A DNA stretch of 64,000 nt, taken from Persicitalea sp038235275. GTDB lineage: Bacteria; Bacteroidota; Bacteroidia; Cytophagales; Spirosomataceae. Of the stretch, positions 1 to 9,415 are shown piece after piece. A program made the position numbers and the translations under genes. Each line of letters starts with the position of its first letter. Position 1 is the first letter of the stretch. Where the stretch lies: assembly GCA_038235275.1 (NCBI GenBank), contig JBBSUC010000021.1, positions 1-64,000 of the forward strand, in the 5' to 3' direction. The notes beneath the pieces are model-generated. The model made no database searches. It saw only the letters and a list, made by a program, of their open reading frames with translations, and was not told where the DNA came from.

Positions 1-94
1 AGTGTAGCGTGATGCGCTTAGCCGAGGACTCAACGCGGTCTACGACCAAATCGGGCAGCGACAGCAACCGCTCGTAAAAATCTGTTTCTTGCAT
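1..94 (-). CDS. ISL3-family-like transposase, N-terminal fragment (cut by window edge)
   Basis: A minus-strand reading frame opens at the ATG complementary to 92-94 and runs off the left edge. The visible residues begin MQETDFYERLLSLPDLVV and continue with RVESSAKRITLH. This 'LLxLPDLxVxRVExxxxRI' pattern resembles the N-terminus of ISL3-type (DDE) transposases, just before their zinc-ribbon. The start lies about 34 bp inside a plausible terminal inverted repeat, the normal arrangement for an IS. Only about 31 residues are visible, so the family is a pattern-based inference; the DDE catalytic core lies outside the window. Confidence 0.55.
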   Translation of the reverse strand, partial: MQETDFYERLLSLPDLVVDRVESSAKRITLH

Positions 95-128
95 ATGTGA
101 ACTTAACCACAAAAATTGTCAAAGAACC
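1..128 (-). mobile_element. End of an ISL3-like insertion sequence
   Basis: Read on the minus strand, the element would begin at 128 with GGTTCTTTGACAA, which resembles ISL3-family terminal repeats (typically starting GGnTCTTTG). It continues through the transposase start at 94. The following 8 bp on the host side (129-136, AAAATATA) would be the target duplication typical of ISL3 insertions, but the other end is outside the window. The boundary falls inside the last codons of the neighbouring AT-rich gene. Confidence 0.5.
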
Positions 129-1600
129 AAAATATATTCGAATGCTCGGTAATTCTGATATGCACCATAGCCTACTAAACTTTTTAATTGACCAGTTAAA
201 CTTTTCAATGCCCCTCTTTTAGATGAAGCTGACAGCCCACCAGCTTTCATCTCAACAAGATATATTGCATTCTTTGATTTTAAAAGTAAGTCAAGCTCAG
301 TCTCATACTCTTTTCCATTTTCATCTTCTACAATATACTTACAGTTGGGATAAGCTTCTGAGTCAGGAACTATTGTTTTTAGCAGGGATCTTGCCTTTTC
401 TTCAAGAAAATTATCCCTTGATTGAAAATACTTGTTACCTAAATATTTTTTATTATAGTATTCGATATCTGCCTTTTCAATTAGCCGCTCCGTAATATCG
501 ATTAAATTTCGTGTTGGTAATGCAAAATTGAATAAATAATAATCGTCACTATGCATAATTATTGGATTAGTTGTTATTAGGGTTTGGTTTAATGGAAATC
601 CTTTATATTTAGGATTTAGAAAATCAAAGTTATCTCCAAATTTATGCGAAATAGCATCTACCACTAATCTTTGAAAATCATATCTAAATCTAATTTTAAA
701 TAATTCTTTGTATTCTTTAACTTTATCAATACTAATACGTACAAATTTCTCATTTTCAACAGCTAAATCGGGATTCTCTTCACTAAACAGCTTAATGAAA
801 TGTTTCTCGTTATCAGTTATCTGGTCAATGCTATTTGTTTCTGCCCATTGTTGAAACCTTATATTGATAGCTGGATGTGGCACTCCACCAGGTAAGATAA
901 GACGACAACAAAATGAATCCTCTAACTGCAAAATAGTATCTAAAATTTCTTTACTGGTAAATCCGTAGTGAAGTTGTATGAATTCATCATGCCCCTTGAA
1001 TAAATCAATATATATTGAATAAATATGTTGAGTATAACCCTGTCCTCGCTTGTATAGGGCTTCTGAAATAGTCGATAAACGTAATTTGCTCTCTAATTCT
1101 GAATATTTGCCCGTAGTATTTTCAGTAATTATATATCCGCTATAACCATTTATAATATTTTTTAAACACTCTATCAATTCATCGATTAGGTAAGTCGTTG
1201 GTTCAGTATTTGATAGAACAGATATAGAAGTTGCGAAGCTTTGCCCTAATTCAAGAATTACTTCTGAGAGCCCATCATCCTGAGAATTTCCTTGATTTAC
1301 AATTTGATTACGAGATAATGATCCTAATAGTTTAATTTGGTCATTATTTTCAAAAATATCAATTACTCTGTTGATATTATTTTTGATGTATTCAAGCTGA
1401 ACAGGTCTATTTTTTCTTAATTTTTCGATCAGTCTTTTATGCTCTTCGGGTGAACGATCACTTTTAAAAATTACTTTATTCTTTTTCTCAATAATTTCAA
1501 TCCCATCTTTTTTAAAAACTTCTCTAACTATACGCTGTTTAGTCGATTTTCTATTTTTTAACTTCTGCTTTTTATTTTTCCTAACTTTACTTCTAGGCAT
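119..1600 (-). CDS. PD-(D/E)XK nuclease-like protein of unknown role, 3' end cut by an IS
   Basis: About 493 residues from the preferred start at 1600 (MPRSKVRKNKKQK...). An in-frame ATG at 1642 would add 14 hydrophobic residues and is less likely. The first 60 residues are very rich in Lys and Arg. The last 60 contain an ExD...ExK arrangement (YETELDLLL, about 13 residues, then YLVEMKAGG), typical of PD-(D/E)XK nuclease folds. The final codons and stop (119-128) coincide with the putative IS inverted repeat, so the original protein was probably longer and lost its C-terminus just after the nuclease motif. The gene is much more AT-rich than its neighbours, suggesting horizontal acquisition. 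The specific family was not recognised; a defence or DNA-processing role is only a guess. Confidence 0.6.
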   Translation of the reverse strand: MPRSKVRKNKKQKLKNRKSTKQRIVREVFKKDGIEIIEKKNKVIFKSDRSPEEHKRLIEKLRKNRPVQLEYIKNNINRVIDIFENNDQIKLLGSLSRNQIVNQGNSQDDGLSEVILELGQSFATSISVLSNTEPTTYLIDELIECLKNIINGYSGYIITENTTGKYSELESKLRLSTISEALYKRGQGYTQHIYSIYIDLFKGHDEFIQLHYGFTSKEILDTILQLEDSFCCRLILPGGVPHPAINIRFQQWAETNSIDQITDNEKHFIKLFSEENPDLAVENEKFVRISIDKVKEYKELFKIRFRYDFQRLVVDAISHKFGDNFDFLNPKYKGFPLNQTLITTNPIIMHSDDYYLFNFALPTRNLIDITERLIEKADIEYYNKKYLGNKYFQSRDNFLEEKARSLLKTIVPDSEAYPNCKYIVEDENGKEYETELDLLLKSKNAIYLVEMKAGGLSASSKRGALKSLTGQLKSLVGYGAYQNYRAFEYILVL

Positions 1601-1725
1601 AATCTCATCTTTAAAAATTTTATATACATAAACCGTCTCCACAGACTTTTATCGTCGTAGGGTCGTATAATGACATAGACAATGGCATAGTAAAACTTAT
1701 TAGCAATATACGCATAGAAATAACC

Positions 1726-1760
1726 ACTCCCTATTCCCAATTCCTAAACTTTCCCTACTT
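1726..1760. repeat. Degenerate 7-nt periodic repeat upstream of the permease
   Basis: The spacer reads in heptads ACTCCCT, ATTCCCA, ATTCCTA, AACTTTC, CCTACTT and stops about 30 bp before the permease start. The same 7-nt rhythm, with different consensus words, occurs in at least eleven other spacers of this window. Function unknown. Confidence 0.45.
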
Positions 1761-1791
1761 TCACAAAAAATCCTCCCTCAACCTTCCCTCC

Positions 1792-3126
1792 ATGCAAAAA
1801 ACCGCTCCCCGCCACGAACTACTCAAAATCCTGGGCGTCGGCTTCGGTATTGCCGTCACCATTGGCGGCACCGTCGGCACCGGCATCCTGCGCAAGCCCG
1901 GCCCCATTGCCGAACAACTTGGCGATCCGTGGCTCATCATGGGTTTGTGGGCGGCGGTGAGTTTGTACGCTTTTCTTGGGACGCTCTGTACCATCGAATT
2001 GGGTACGTCAGTGCCGAGGGCGGGGGCCTGGTACGTGTACGCGCAGCGGGCTTTTGGCGACTACGCGGGCTTTGTGGTGGGGATCAACAGTTGGCTGGGT
2101 ACCTGCGCGGCGCTGGGCTTTGGGGTTTATACCATGAGCGAGTACCTGGCCTTACTGTTGCCGCAGTTGGTGGGCTACGAACCGTATCTGGCCGTGACGA
2201 TGCTGGCCACGTTGGCCGCGCTGCACTGGATCGGGCTGGCGCTGGCGAGTCAGTTTCAGAATGTGATGAGTTTTGTCAAAGCGGTGGGGCTGTTTGCCTT
2301 CGTGGGTTTTTGCTATGCCTACGGGCAGGAAGTCACGGCGGAGCAGACGCTGGCCACCACCAGCCGCATCGCCGAAACGGGCAGTTGGCTCGGCCCGGTG
2401 ATTTTTTCGTTGCAAGCCATTTTTTACACCTACGACGGCTGGCACACCGCCGCCTACTTCGCCGAGGAAGACCGCGACCCCACCCGCAACCTGCCGCGCT
2501 CGATGATTGGCGGCGTGAGTCTGATTATCATTATCTATCTGCTCTGCAACCTGGCCATTCTGTACGTCCTGCCGATGGACGAACTGGCGGGTTCCAAACT
2601 GGCCGCCGCCGACGCGGTGCGGCTTATTTTCGGCGAGCGCTCGGGCAAGTTCGTGACGCTATTTTTGATGATTTCTATCCTGGGTATCGTCAACGCGCAA
2701 CTCATGTTCAACCCGCGCGTCCTCTATTCCATGAGCCGCGACGGGCTTTTCCTGCGGGCTGGCACGCGCGTCAACGCGGGCGGCACGCCTTCCTTCGCCA
2801 TGCTGGTCACGGCCGGACTGGCGATTGCGCTGATTTTAATCGGAAAAGAGGCTTGCGAAAAACTCTCGGACATCGCCACGTTCTTCTTTGTGCTGGGCTA
2901 CACCTCGGGCTTCGCTTCGCTGCTGGCCCTGCGCCGCAAGGAGCCGGATTTGCCGCGCCCGTGGAAAGTACCCGCTTACCCGGTGCTGCCTATCGTGATG
3001 CTGATTTTGTCCGTGGCGTTTCTTATTGGGGCCGTAGTGCAGGATTTGTCCAGTTCGCAGTTTGCGCTGCTGTTTTTAGTTGTGAGTTATCCGCTGTATT
3101 TGGGGGTGAGAAAACTAAATGCTTAG
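1792..3126 (+). CDS. APC-superfamily amino acid permease
   Basis: A 444-residue inner-membrane protein with about 12 hydrophobic segments, the usual size for amino acid-polyamine-organocation transporters. The first helix carries the broken-helix substrate-binding motif (GGTVGTGILRKPG, about residues 25-37), typical of LAT-like and YjeH-like members. A second signature, FFxxGYTSG, lies near residue 363. The family exchanges or symports amino acids; the substrate cannot be read from the sequence. The gene starts at ATG 1792 after a short spacer with 7-nt periodic repeats. An S9 peptidase follows 70 bp later, so peptide breakdown and amino acid uptake may be linked, but that is inference. Confidence 0.88.
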   Translation: MQKTAPRHELLKILGVGFGIAVTIGGTVGTGILRKPGPIAEQLGDPWLIMGLWAAVSLYAFLGTLCTIELGTSVPRAGAWYVYAQRAFGDYAGFVVGINSWLGTCAALGFGVYTMSEYLALLLPQLVGYEPYLAVTMLATLAALHWIGLALASQFQNVMSFVKAVGLFAFVGFCYAYGQEVTAEQTLATTSRIAETGSWLGPVIFSLQAIFYTYDGWHTAAYFAEEDRDPTRNLPRSMIGGVSLIIIIYLLCNLAILYVLPMDELAGSKLAAADAVRLIFGERSGKFVTLFLMISILGIVNAQLMFNPRVLYSMSRDGLFLRAGTRVNAGGTPSFAMLVTAGLAIALILIGKEACEKLSDIATFFFVLGYTSGFASLLALRRKEPDLPRPWKVPAYPVLPIVMLILSVAFLIGAVVQDLSSSQFALLFLVVSYPLYLGVRKLNA

Positions 3127-3196
3127 CGGTTTTTTATTGACCAGCTTTCCCCGCTGTTTTCAGATTTTCTAAAAATTCAATCAGAAAACTTTTCCC

Positions 3197-5302
3197 GTGA
3201 AAAAACTCCTGCTGCTTCTGCTCGTGTCTGTCCAGCTACTGGCGCAGAACACCCCACTCGCTGCCTTCAAAAAATACCCCTTCCCCACCGAATTGAGCGC
3301 AGCCGGGCCGGGTTCCAAGCTTGCGTGGGCATTGGACGAGCAGGGAAAGCGCAACGTGTACGTCGCCGACGGGCCGGACTACACGCCAAGGAAACTAACT
3401 AACTACAACCACGACGACGGGCAGGAGATTACGAGTTTGTCCGTCTCACAGGACGGCCAGTGGGTCATATTTGTTCGGGGCGGCGACCACGGAAGCAACT
3501 GGGACGATCGACTACCCGTGAACCCGGCGGCGGATCCGTTCGCTTCGGAGGTGAAGATAGTCAGCGTACCGTATGCCGGAGGGCCTGAAAAGTACTTTCC
3601 CGGCGGGGATGGTCCGGTCGTCTCTCCCGATAGCAAGCGGGTGGCGTTCGTTAAGGACGGACAGGTGTGGGTTGCGCCTATCGCCCGGCTCGATTCAGCT
3701 AAAAACTTGTTCAAAACCAGGGGAACTGTCGGCTCGCTGGCGTGGAGCCCCGATGGTGCTTCGCTGCTGTTTGTGTCTAGCCGGGGCGATCACTCCCTCG
3801 TCGGCGTTTACACCGATGCTACCGCTCCTATCCGCTGGATGGCTCCCTCGTTTGGTCGGGATGCCTCGCCCCGCTGGTCGCCGGACGGGAAGCAAATCGT
3901 TTTTGTCAGGATGCCCGGTTCGGGTGGCGCGCCGGATTCGTTGCTTACCGACCAGCACAGGCCGTGGAGCTTCTACACGGCGGAGGTAGCAACGGGTACC
4001 GCCACGCGTATCTGGACGGCCCCGCGTACGCTGCGTGGTTCCGTACCCTACACGCAAGGCGGCTCCAATCTGCATTGGGCGGCGGGCGACCGGATTGTTT
4101 TTGTATCCTATGCCGATGGCTGGCCGCATCTGTATTCGCTACGGGCCAGAGGAGGAACGCCACTTTTGCTAACTCCAGGCAACTTCATGTGCGAACAAAT
4201 TTCGCTAAGCCCTGATAAAAAGCAGTTGATATTCAGCGCTAACACTGGCCCTGATAAATTCGATTCGGAAAGAAGGCACGTGGCCGTAGTCAGCGTCGAC
4301 CAAGCCGATATGCGGGTGCTGACTCCCGGTGACGGCTTGGAATGGACGCCTGTACTGACCGATGGCGGGACAAAAGTAGCCCTCATCAGCGCCACGGCCC
4401 AACGGCCGCCCATGCCCGCGATCATGAATCTAAGCGGCAACGACGGCGGCAAATTAAAGCTGCTGGGCACAGCCTTGCTGCCCGCTGATTTTCCAAAAGA
4501 TAAGTTAGTCACGCCTAAATCGGTCACATTCAAGGCAACGGACGGGGTGACGGTCCACGCCGATTTGTTTGAACCCACGGGCGGCGCGGCCAGAAAGCCC
4601 GCCATCGTGTACATTCACGGCGGACCTTCCCGGCAAATGCTGCTGGGTTGGCACTATTCCGACTATTATTCCAACGCCTACGCCGCTAACCAGTACCTGG
4701 CCAGTCTGGGTTTTGTGGTGTTGTCGGTCAACTACCGCCTGGGCATTGGGTACGGCTATGACTTTCAGAATGCGCCGAACAGCGGTAGCCGGGGCGCGGC
4801 CGAGTATCAGGACATCAAAGCAGCCGGGGAGTGGCTGCAAAAGCAAAACTTCGTGGATGCCAAAAAAATTGGCGTTTATGGCGGATCGTACGGCGGATTC
4901 CTGACGGCAATGGCCCTTGCCAAAGATTCGGAAATCTTCGCGGCGGGTGTCGATATCCACGGGGTACACGATTGGGATGGTTCCGACCGGATTACGATGT
5001 TGTACAGCGATAAATTCGAGAAAGCCCCCGATTACCAAAAGGCCATCGAGACGGCCTGGCTGGCTTCTCCGGTGTCACAGCTTGCGACCTGGAAGTCGCC
5101 CGTGCTGATCATTCACGGCGATGACGACCGGAATGTGCACTTCAACCAAAGCACCGACCTCATCGCTCGGCTGGAAAAACAAGGCGTTCGTTACGAGACT
5201 CTGATGGTCGTGGACGACACCCACCACTGGATGAAGTGGTCGAATGCGGTCAGGGTCTATCAGGCGGCGGCGGATTTTTTTGTGCGGGAGTTGAAGAAGT
5301 AG
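3197..5302 (+). CDS. S9-family secreted peptidase (prolyl oligopeptidase / DPP-like)
   Basis: 701 residues from a GTG start that places a standard signal peptide first (MKKLLLLLLVSVQLLAQ), so the enzyme is probably periplasmic or extracellular. Residues about 25-430 contain WD40-like/PD40 beta-propeller repeats (for example SPDGKQIVFV and SPDKKQLIFS). The C-terminal 250 residues are an alpha/beta hydrolase with nucleophile Ser564 in GGSYGGF, acid Asp644 in HGDDDRNV, and His676 in DDTHHW, a complete catalytic triad. The oxyanion-region motif YIHGGPSRQ is also present. The family cleaves short peptides, often after proline or at blocked N-termini; exact specificity is unknown. Nothing convincing was seen in the 233 bp downstream. 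Confidence 0.9.
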   Translation: MKKLLLLLLVSVQLLAQNTPLAAFKKYPFPTELSAAGPGSKLAWALDEQGKRNVYVADGPDYTPRKLTNYNHDDGQEITSLSVSQDGQWVIFVRGGDHGSNWDDRLPVNPAADPFASEVKIVSVPYAGGPEKYFPGGDGPVVSPDSKRVAFVKDGQVWVAPIARLDSAKNLFKTRGTVGSLAWSPDGASLLFVSSRGDHSLVGVYTDATAPIRWMAPSFGRDASPRWSPDGKQIVFVRMPGSGGAPDSLLTDQHRPWSFYTAEVATGTATRIWTAPRTLRGSVPYTQGGSNLHWAAGDRIVFVSYADGWPHLYSLRARGGTPLLLTPGNFMCEQISLSPDKKQLIFSANTGPDKFDSERRHVAVVSVDQADMRVLTPGDGLEWTPVLTDGGTKVALISATAQRPPMPAIMNLSGNDGGKLKLLGTALLPADFPKDKLVTPKSVTFKATDGVTVHADLFEPTGGAARKPAIVYIHGGPSRQMLLGWHYSDYYSNAYAANQYLASLGFVVLSVNYRLGIGYGYDFQNAPNSGSRGAAEYQDIKAAGEWLQKQNFVDAKKIGVYGGSYGGFLTAMALAKDSEIFAAGVDIHGVHDWDGSDRITMLYSDKFEKAPDYQKAIETAWLASPVSQLATWKSPVLIIHGDDDRNVHFNQSTDLIARLEKQGVRYETLMVVDDTHHWMKWSNAVRVYQAAADFFVRELKK

Positions 5303-5535
5303 CTCAATGTCCTCTCCGTTTGACAATCGGATAAATGTCAGGGAATGGTCGTGCATCCGGGCGATGTTTGGGATCAAAAATAAAATAGCGATTTACCAAC
5401 ACCCACATAGCTTCCAGGCGCTCCTGACTGGATTTTTCTTTTCATCAATCCGATTAGTCTTAGTTCACTTCCTCTCTGGAGGTATATTTTCGGATGGTAT
5501 CTTTCATGGATTAACTCATTTGGATTCATGATCGC

Positions 5536-8301
5536 TCATTGCTCTCCCAAAGACTTCACAAACAAAATTACCGACTCGATGTCCGTATCGGTCAAAATTC
5601 CCTCGAAAGAAGGCATTTCGGGATTGTAGCCCTTCACGATTTTGGCGGTAGGGTTCAGGATGGACTCCCGCAGGTAGGCGTCGTCGGCCACCACGGTGGA
5701 GCCATCTTCCAGCGGTCGTTTCGCACCGTACAAACCCTGAAAGGCCGGGCCGTACATCCCTTTGGTACGGGTGCCTTCCGAGTGGCAACCGGCGCAGGCC
5801 GTTTTGGTGAAAATGGTCCTGCCTTTTTCGGCCGAGGCGATCTCTTTGGGCTTTTCCACTACATTTCGGCGGGCGGTCAGCATCCTGTAGTCCACGTCGG
5901 TGAAGCCGTATTTCGACGACGTGATGTCTTCCAGATAATTAATGGTAAACCAAAATTCGTCCGCAAAGGCGTGGCCATCTTTTCCTTTTAGCTGGTAATC
6001 GACCTCCATTTGCATGACTTCTTTCATTTCCGGTACCAGCAATAGTACTTCCCTGCGGTCGGGCGACAAGTAGGCCGCCGAGACGAACATCGTTTCTTCG
6101 CCCGTCGAACCGTCGAGTTTGTAGTGCCCCGAGCCGTACTCTTCGGTGCGGAGGTAGTTGTAGCGCTTGAGTTGGTAATTATCGGGATTCGTGGCGGTGG
6201 TGGCGTCAAGTTCGGAATCGAAACTGAGCACAACGCCCTGCTTGCCCGCCTCGAACTGATCGACCATATAGCTGGGTTTCCCAGTATAACGCAGCCGCAA
6301 CAACGCGCTTAATCCTTTAGAATTTGAACCCCACAGATTAAAGCCTGCCACGTAGAGTTGCCCATCCTGCGGGTTGGTCGTACCCTTCGAAGTCGGGGCC
6401 GGATAGTCGGCGTGGATCATAGAAAGCCCGCCTTGAATACCCTGCGAAGTACTGTCGATCAGCACCCGAAACATACCGGGTCGACCGAAGGAAAAGTGAA
6501 TCAAATTGCCGCTTAGTGGCCCCATTTTATCGCTGGTCACCCAAGCTTGCCCGATGCTGGACTGATCCACGTTATGGGGAATCCAGGTCAGCGGCGGGGC
6601 AATCGGCGGATTGTCGGTGCGGTGCACCGTGGGGCTAACGCCATAATAATCACCCTTCTTGATGACATAAATGGGCGAAGAAGGAACGAAGTTGCCCTGC
6701 TGGTCGGAGGCAGTCAGGACGCCCGTTTTGGGATTCATGCCCAAATAAGGACCCCGTAGCCCGGTCGCAATCACTTCCGCGTCGCGGCCATCGGGCGAAG
6801 TCTTCAAAATGACTCCATTATGTATCGAACCCGCCCGAAAGCCTTTGGCGACCTGCGGCGTGACGCCGGGACCATTGCTCAGACTGCCGCCCTTGGCCAC
6901 GTAAAAACCACCCTCGGGTGCGGGTACGATGTCGCCCGCCCACTCGCGGCCTTCGGGCGACTGCGACATGACGTTCGAGAAATTTTCGTAGTAGTCGGCC
7001 ACGCCGTCGGCGTTGAGGTCGTGCAGCTTTACAATTCCTTCCCGACCAAAAACATAGATTTCGTCATTCACCACTTCAATGCTCATCGTCTCGTGCATCC
7101 CGGAGGCGAAGCGCTTCCACTTGATATTTTGCAGGTTCCGGTCAATGCCATCGATCAGCCAAACGTCCCCGGCGACGGTAATTACCGCCGCGCGGCCATC
7201 TTTGAAAAAGGAAACATCCGCCACCCGGACATTCCGTTTCCAGGGATTGGGCAAAGGCAGCGTCAACTTATCGGTCACGAAAGCCGCCGTGTCGGGCGAC
7301 AAGACGCCCCGCGTTTTAACCTCTTCTTTCCAATAAGCCGGACCGCCTTTTTGCACATCAGGAAAAGTAATGCGGGTCGCCTTGCACATTTTCTCAAATT
7401 GTTTCATCAATCGTGCCGGCCCTTTCCAGATCATCACCGTGGCTTCCGTACCCTGACCGGAAGGCGCAAACCGCACTTTCAAATGCCTCTTGTCAGAAAC
7501 ATCCGGCTGCAAGAGTTTGGTGTTTTTACCCGCCAGCCCGATAGCCGTAACGGTATCCTGGTTTACTCCCTGATAAATGTAGGCAAATCGGGCATTCTGC
7601 TGCACTTTGGTGCCATTCGTCACCTCCGCCAGTATTAGTCCCAGCGCCTCGGTCGAAGGGCTTATTTTAAATGTGCGGGCGAAGGTCGTTCCACCGTTAA
7701 AATCCACGCTACCGGGCATTTCCATAACATTAGTCCGGCCGACGGTGTAATTGAGGACGACCTTGTCGCCATAGGTGTACACGCCATTCCAGCGGGCTTC
7801 GGCGGCGGGCAGCGGCAGCCAGTCCTGTTTGGGCGCGGGGACGGCAAAAGTCGGCGGGTTGCCTGGCAGCGCCACCCAACCCGCGTAGCTCCCCGTCGCA
7901 ATTTGGGGCGCTCCGGCGATGGTAGCCAGCTTGTTGTTTTTATTGGAAAAGTCATCGTAGGAAACCTGCGCCATGAGGTTCATGGGCATGAACCTCCGCG
8001 TCCAGGCCACCGACCAGCGGAGCAAATCGGTATCGAAACAGACGTAGGCGCTATCCCCCAGCCGGATCGCCAGCGTTCGGGCGGCCTGATTATCGGCGGG
8101 AAAGCCCGCGCCCAGCTTGCGCGCATCCAGCGAAGTGGAGATAAAGGGGAAATCAGGCTCGACGAAAGGGGCGATTTCCAGCGAGTCGGGATTGCTGGTA
8201 ACCAACCTTTTGTAATCGGAACTGGCGGTTAGGAAGACCGCAGTGATGGCTAGAATGGCGCAGGAAGCCAGACCAATACTTTTACGTGACAATTTTAACA
8301 T
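5536..8301 (-). CDS. Large secreted DUF6797-type protein with C-terminal cytochrome c domain
   Basis: 921 residues with an N-terminal hydrophobic signal or anchor (about residues 8-27). The first half resembles the DUF6797 proteins of Bacteroidota and Planctomycetota. The middle is a beta-propeller-like region (VADVSFFKDGRAAVITVAGDV, about residues 375-395, and following repeats) similar to glucose/sorbosone dehydrogenase-type blades. The C-terminal 100 residues form a monohaem cytochrome c: Cys836-x-x-Cys839-His840 (CAGCH) and a candidate distal Met in EMPSFEG. This suggests a periplasmic or surface redox enzyme passing electrons to its own haem; substrate unknown. It is flanked by a convergent peptidase and a co-directional MscS channel, which give no functional clue. 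Confidence 0.82.
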   Translation of the reverse strand: MLKLSRKSIGLASCAILAITAVFLTASSDYKRLVTSNPDSLEIAPFVEPDFPFISTSLDARKLGAGFPADNQAARTLAIRLGDSAYVCFDTDLLRWSVAWTRRFMPMNLMAQVSYDDFSNKNNKLATIAGAPQIATGSYAGWVALPGNPPTFAVPAPKQDWLPLPAAEARWNGVYTYGDKVVLNYTVGRTNVMEMPGSVDFNGGTTFARTFKISPSTEALGLILAEVTNGTKVQQNARFAYIYQGVNQDTVTAIGLAGKNTKLLQPDVSDKRHLKVRFAPSGQGTEATVMIWKGPARLMKQFEKMCKATRITFPDVQKGGPAYWKEEVKTRGVLSPDTAAFVTDKLTLPLPNPWKRNVRVADVSFFKDGRAAVITVAGDVWLIDGIDRNLQNIKWKRFASGMHETMSIEVVNDEIYVFGREGIVKLHDLNADGVADYYENFSNVMSQSPEGREWAGDIVPAPEGGFYVAKGGSLSNGPGVTPQVAKGFRAGSIHNGVILKTSPDGRDAEVIATGLRGPYLGMNPKTGVLTASDQQGNFVPSSPIYVIKKGDYYGVSPTVHRTDNPPIAPPLTWIPHNVDQSSIGQAWVTSDKMGPLSGNLIHFSFGRPGMFRVLIDSTSQGIQGGLSMIHADYPAPTSKGTTNPQDGQLYVAGFNLWGSNSKGLSALLRLRYTGKPSYMVDQFEAGKQGVVLSFDSELDATTATNPDNYQLKRYNYLRTEEYGSGHYKLDGSTGEETMFVSAAYLSPDRREVLLLVPEMKEVMQMEVDYQLKGKDGHAFADEFWFTINYLEDITSSKYGFTDVDYRMLTARRNVVEKPKEIASAEKGRTIFTKTACAGCHSEGTRTKGMYGPAFQGLYGAKRPLEDGSTVVADDAYLRESILNPTAKIVKGYNPEMPSFEGILTDTDIESVILFVKSLGEQ

Positions 8302-8361
8302 TTGAATATTCTGATAAAAGCAAAACCCATTCTGGGGCCTAATCTATTTTCATTCCTCCTT

Positions 8362-9288
8362 TTATCCTTTCCTCGGATCGCCGTATTGCCCTTCCTCCTT
8401 GCTAAAAAGGCCCAGTTCCGACAATTTCTCCCCGCCTTTGATCCCGAAATCCAGCGTACGGATCGGGAACGGAATCATGATGTCGTTGGCGTCGAAGGCT
8501 TCCTTGATGTGCATGATGGCCTCGTGGCGGCCTTGCAGGAACGTTGGCTGCGCGGTATCCTGCATCCAGATACGGATGCTGAAATTAATGGAGCTGTCGC
8601 CAAACTCGTTGTAAAAGAGGGTAATTTCCTCGTCCCGCGCTCGAACGCTCACTTTCTGGGCGGCGGCAATGGCGATATCTTTTACTTTTTGCAGATTATC
8701 GCCGTAGGAAACGCCCACCGACAAATCCAGCCGCCGCTTACCCAGGACGCTGTAATTTTCGATCTTTTTCTGAAATACATCCTTGTTGGGAATAATCACC
8801 CGCTGTCCCTGGAAAGTACGGATCATGGTGTCGCGCAGACTGATTTGCTCCACGATGCCCATTTGGTCGTTGGTGTTCACGATGTCGCCTACGGATAGCG
8901 GACGCCGGAACGACAGAAAAATACCCGACATAAAGTTGGCTGCAATATCTTGAAAAGCAAAGGCCAAAGCCAAACCCAAGATTCCCGCGCCCGCCAGGAT
9001 GGAGGTCACGGCCTTATCGAGATTCAAAACGCTGAGAACGATGAAAAGCACCACACCTACCGCAATGGCGTAAATTACCGAGCCGAACAGGTTATTGATG
9101 GTTTCGATGTGCGAAACCTTACGAATGAGTTTCAGCGCGACCTTACGGATGAGCTTGGCGACATACACACCCAGCACCAGAATAACGGCGGCCAGCACAA
9201 TGTTGGGCAGCAGCCGGATAAATCCCTTGGCCCAAAGGGTCAATTTGGTGGTCAGTAAATCAAGGGCTTGATTGATGTCGAGGTTCAT
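8362..9288 (-). CDS. Small-conductance mechanosensitive channel, MscS family
   Basis: 308 residues, the usual MscS length. Three N-terminal membrane segments (about residues 20-110) lead into the pore-lining Gly/Ala-rich helix (SILAGAGILGLALAFAFQ), then the beta domain (FRRPLSVGDIV) and an alpha/beta C-terminal vestibule ending around DTAQPTF and the charged tail. The family opens under membrane tension to release solutes during osmotic downshock and sits in the inner membrane. It is transcribed away from the DUF3127 gene, with a terminator hairpin between them, so it is probably its own unit. Confidence 0.92.
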   Translation of the reverse strand: MNLDINQALDLLTTKLTLWAKGFIRLLPNIVLAAVILVLGVYVAKLIRKVALKLIRKVSHIETINNLFGSVIYAIAVGVVLFIVLSVLNLDKAVTSILAGAGILGLALAFAFQDIAANFMSGIFLSFRRPLSVGDIVNTNDQMGIVEQISLRDTMIRTFQGQRVIIPNKDVFQKKIENYSVLGKRRLDLSVGVSYGDNLQKVKDIAIAAAQKVSVRARDEEITLFYNEFGDSSINFSIRIWMQDTAQPTFLQGRHEAIMHIKEAFDANDIMIPFPIRTLDFGIKGGEKLSELGLFSKEEGQYGDPRKG

Positions 9289-9371
9289 GGAGGGTAAAAC
9301 AATTTTTTATTTAAAACTTAATTTCAAACGCGCCGCTCTGCCGAATGTTTTGGCCGAAGGCGCATACGAAG

Positions 9372-9397
9372 AAAGGGAAAGCCGTAGCTTTCCCTTT
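9372..9397 (-). terminator. Intrinsic terminator-like hairpin after the DUF3127 gene
   Basis: Perfect 11-bp arms (9372-9382 and 9387-9397, AAAGGGAAAGC pairing with GCTTTCCCTTT) enclose a 4-nt loop. The hairpin lies 19 bp past the stop of the minus-strand gene at 9416. The T-richness downstream on that strand is modest. Confidence 0.65.
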
Positions 9398-9415
9398 GTC
9401 TTGCGTACCCGTAAT

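Noticed and set aside
1929..3140. Long plus-strand reading frame overlapping the permease
   Set aside because: It is the shifted-frame shadow of the APC permease: composition is Arg/Gly/His-rich, with no domain and no membrane pattern.
5307..5531. Small plus-strand frame between the peptidase and the cytochrome c gene
   Set aside because: No domain, no start context, and a composition typical of spacer DNA.
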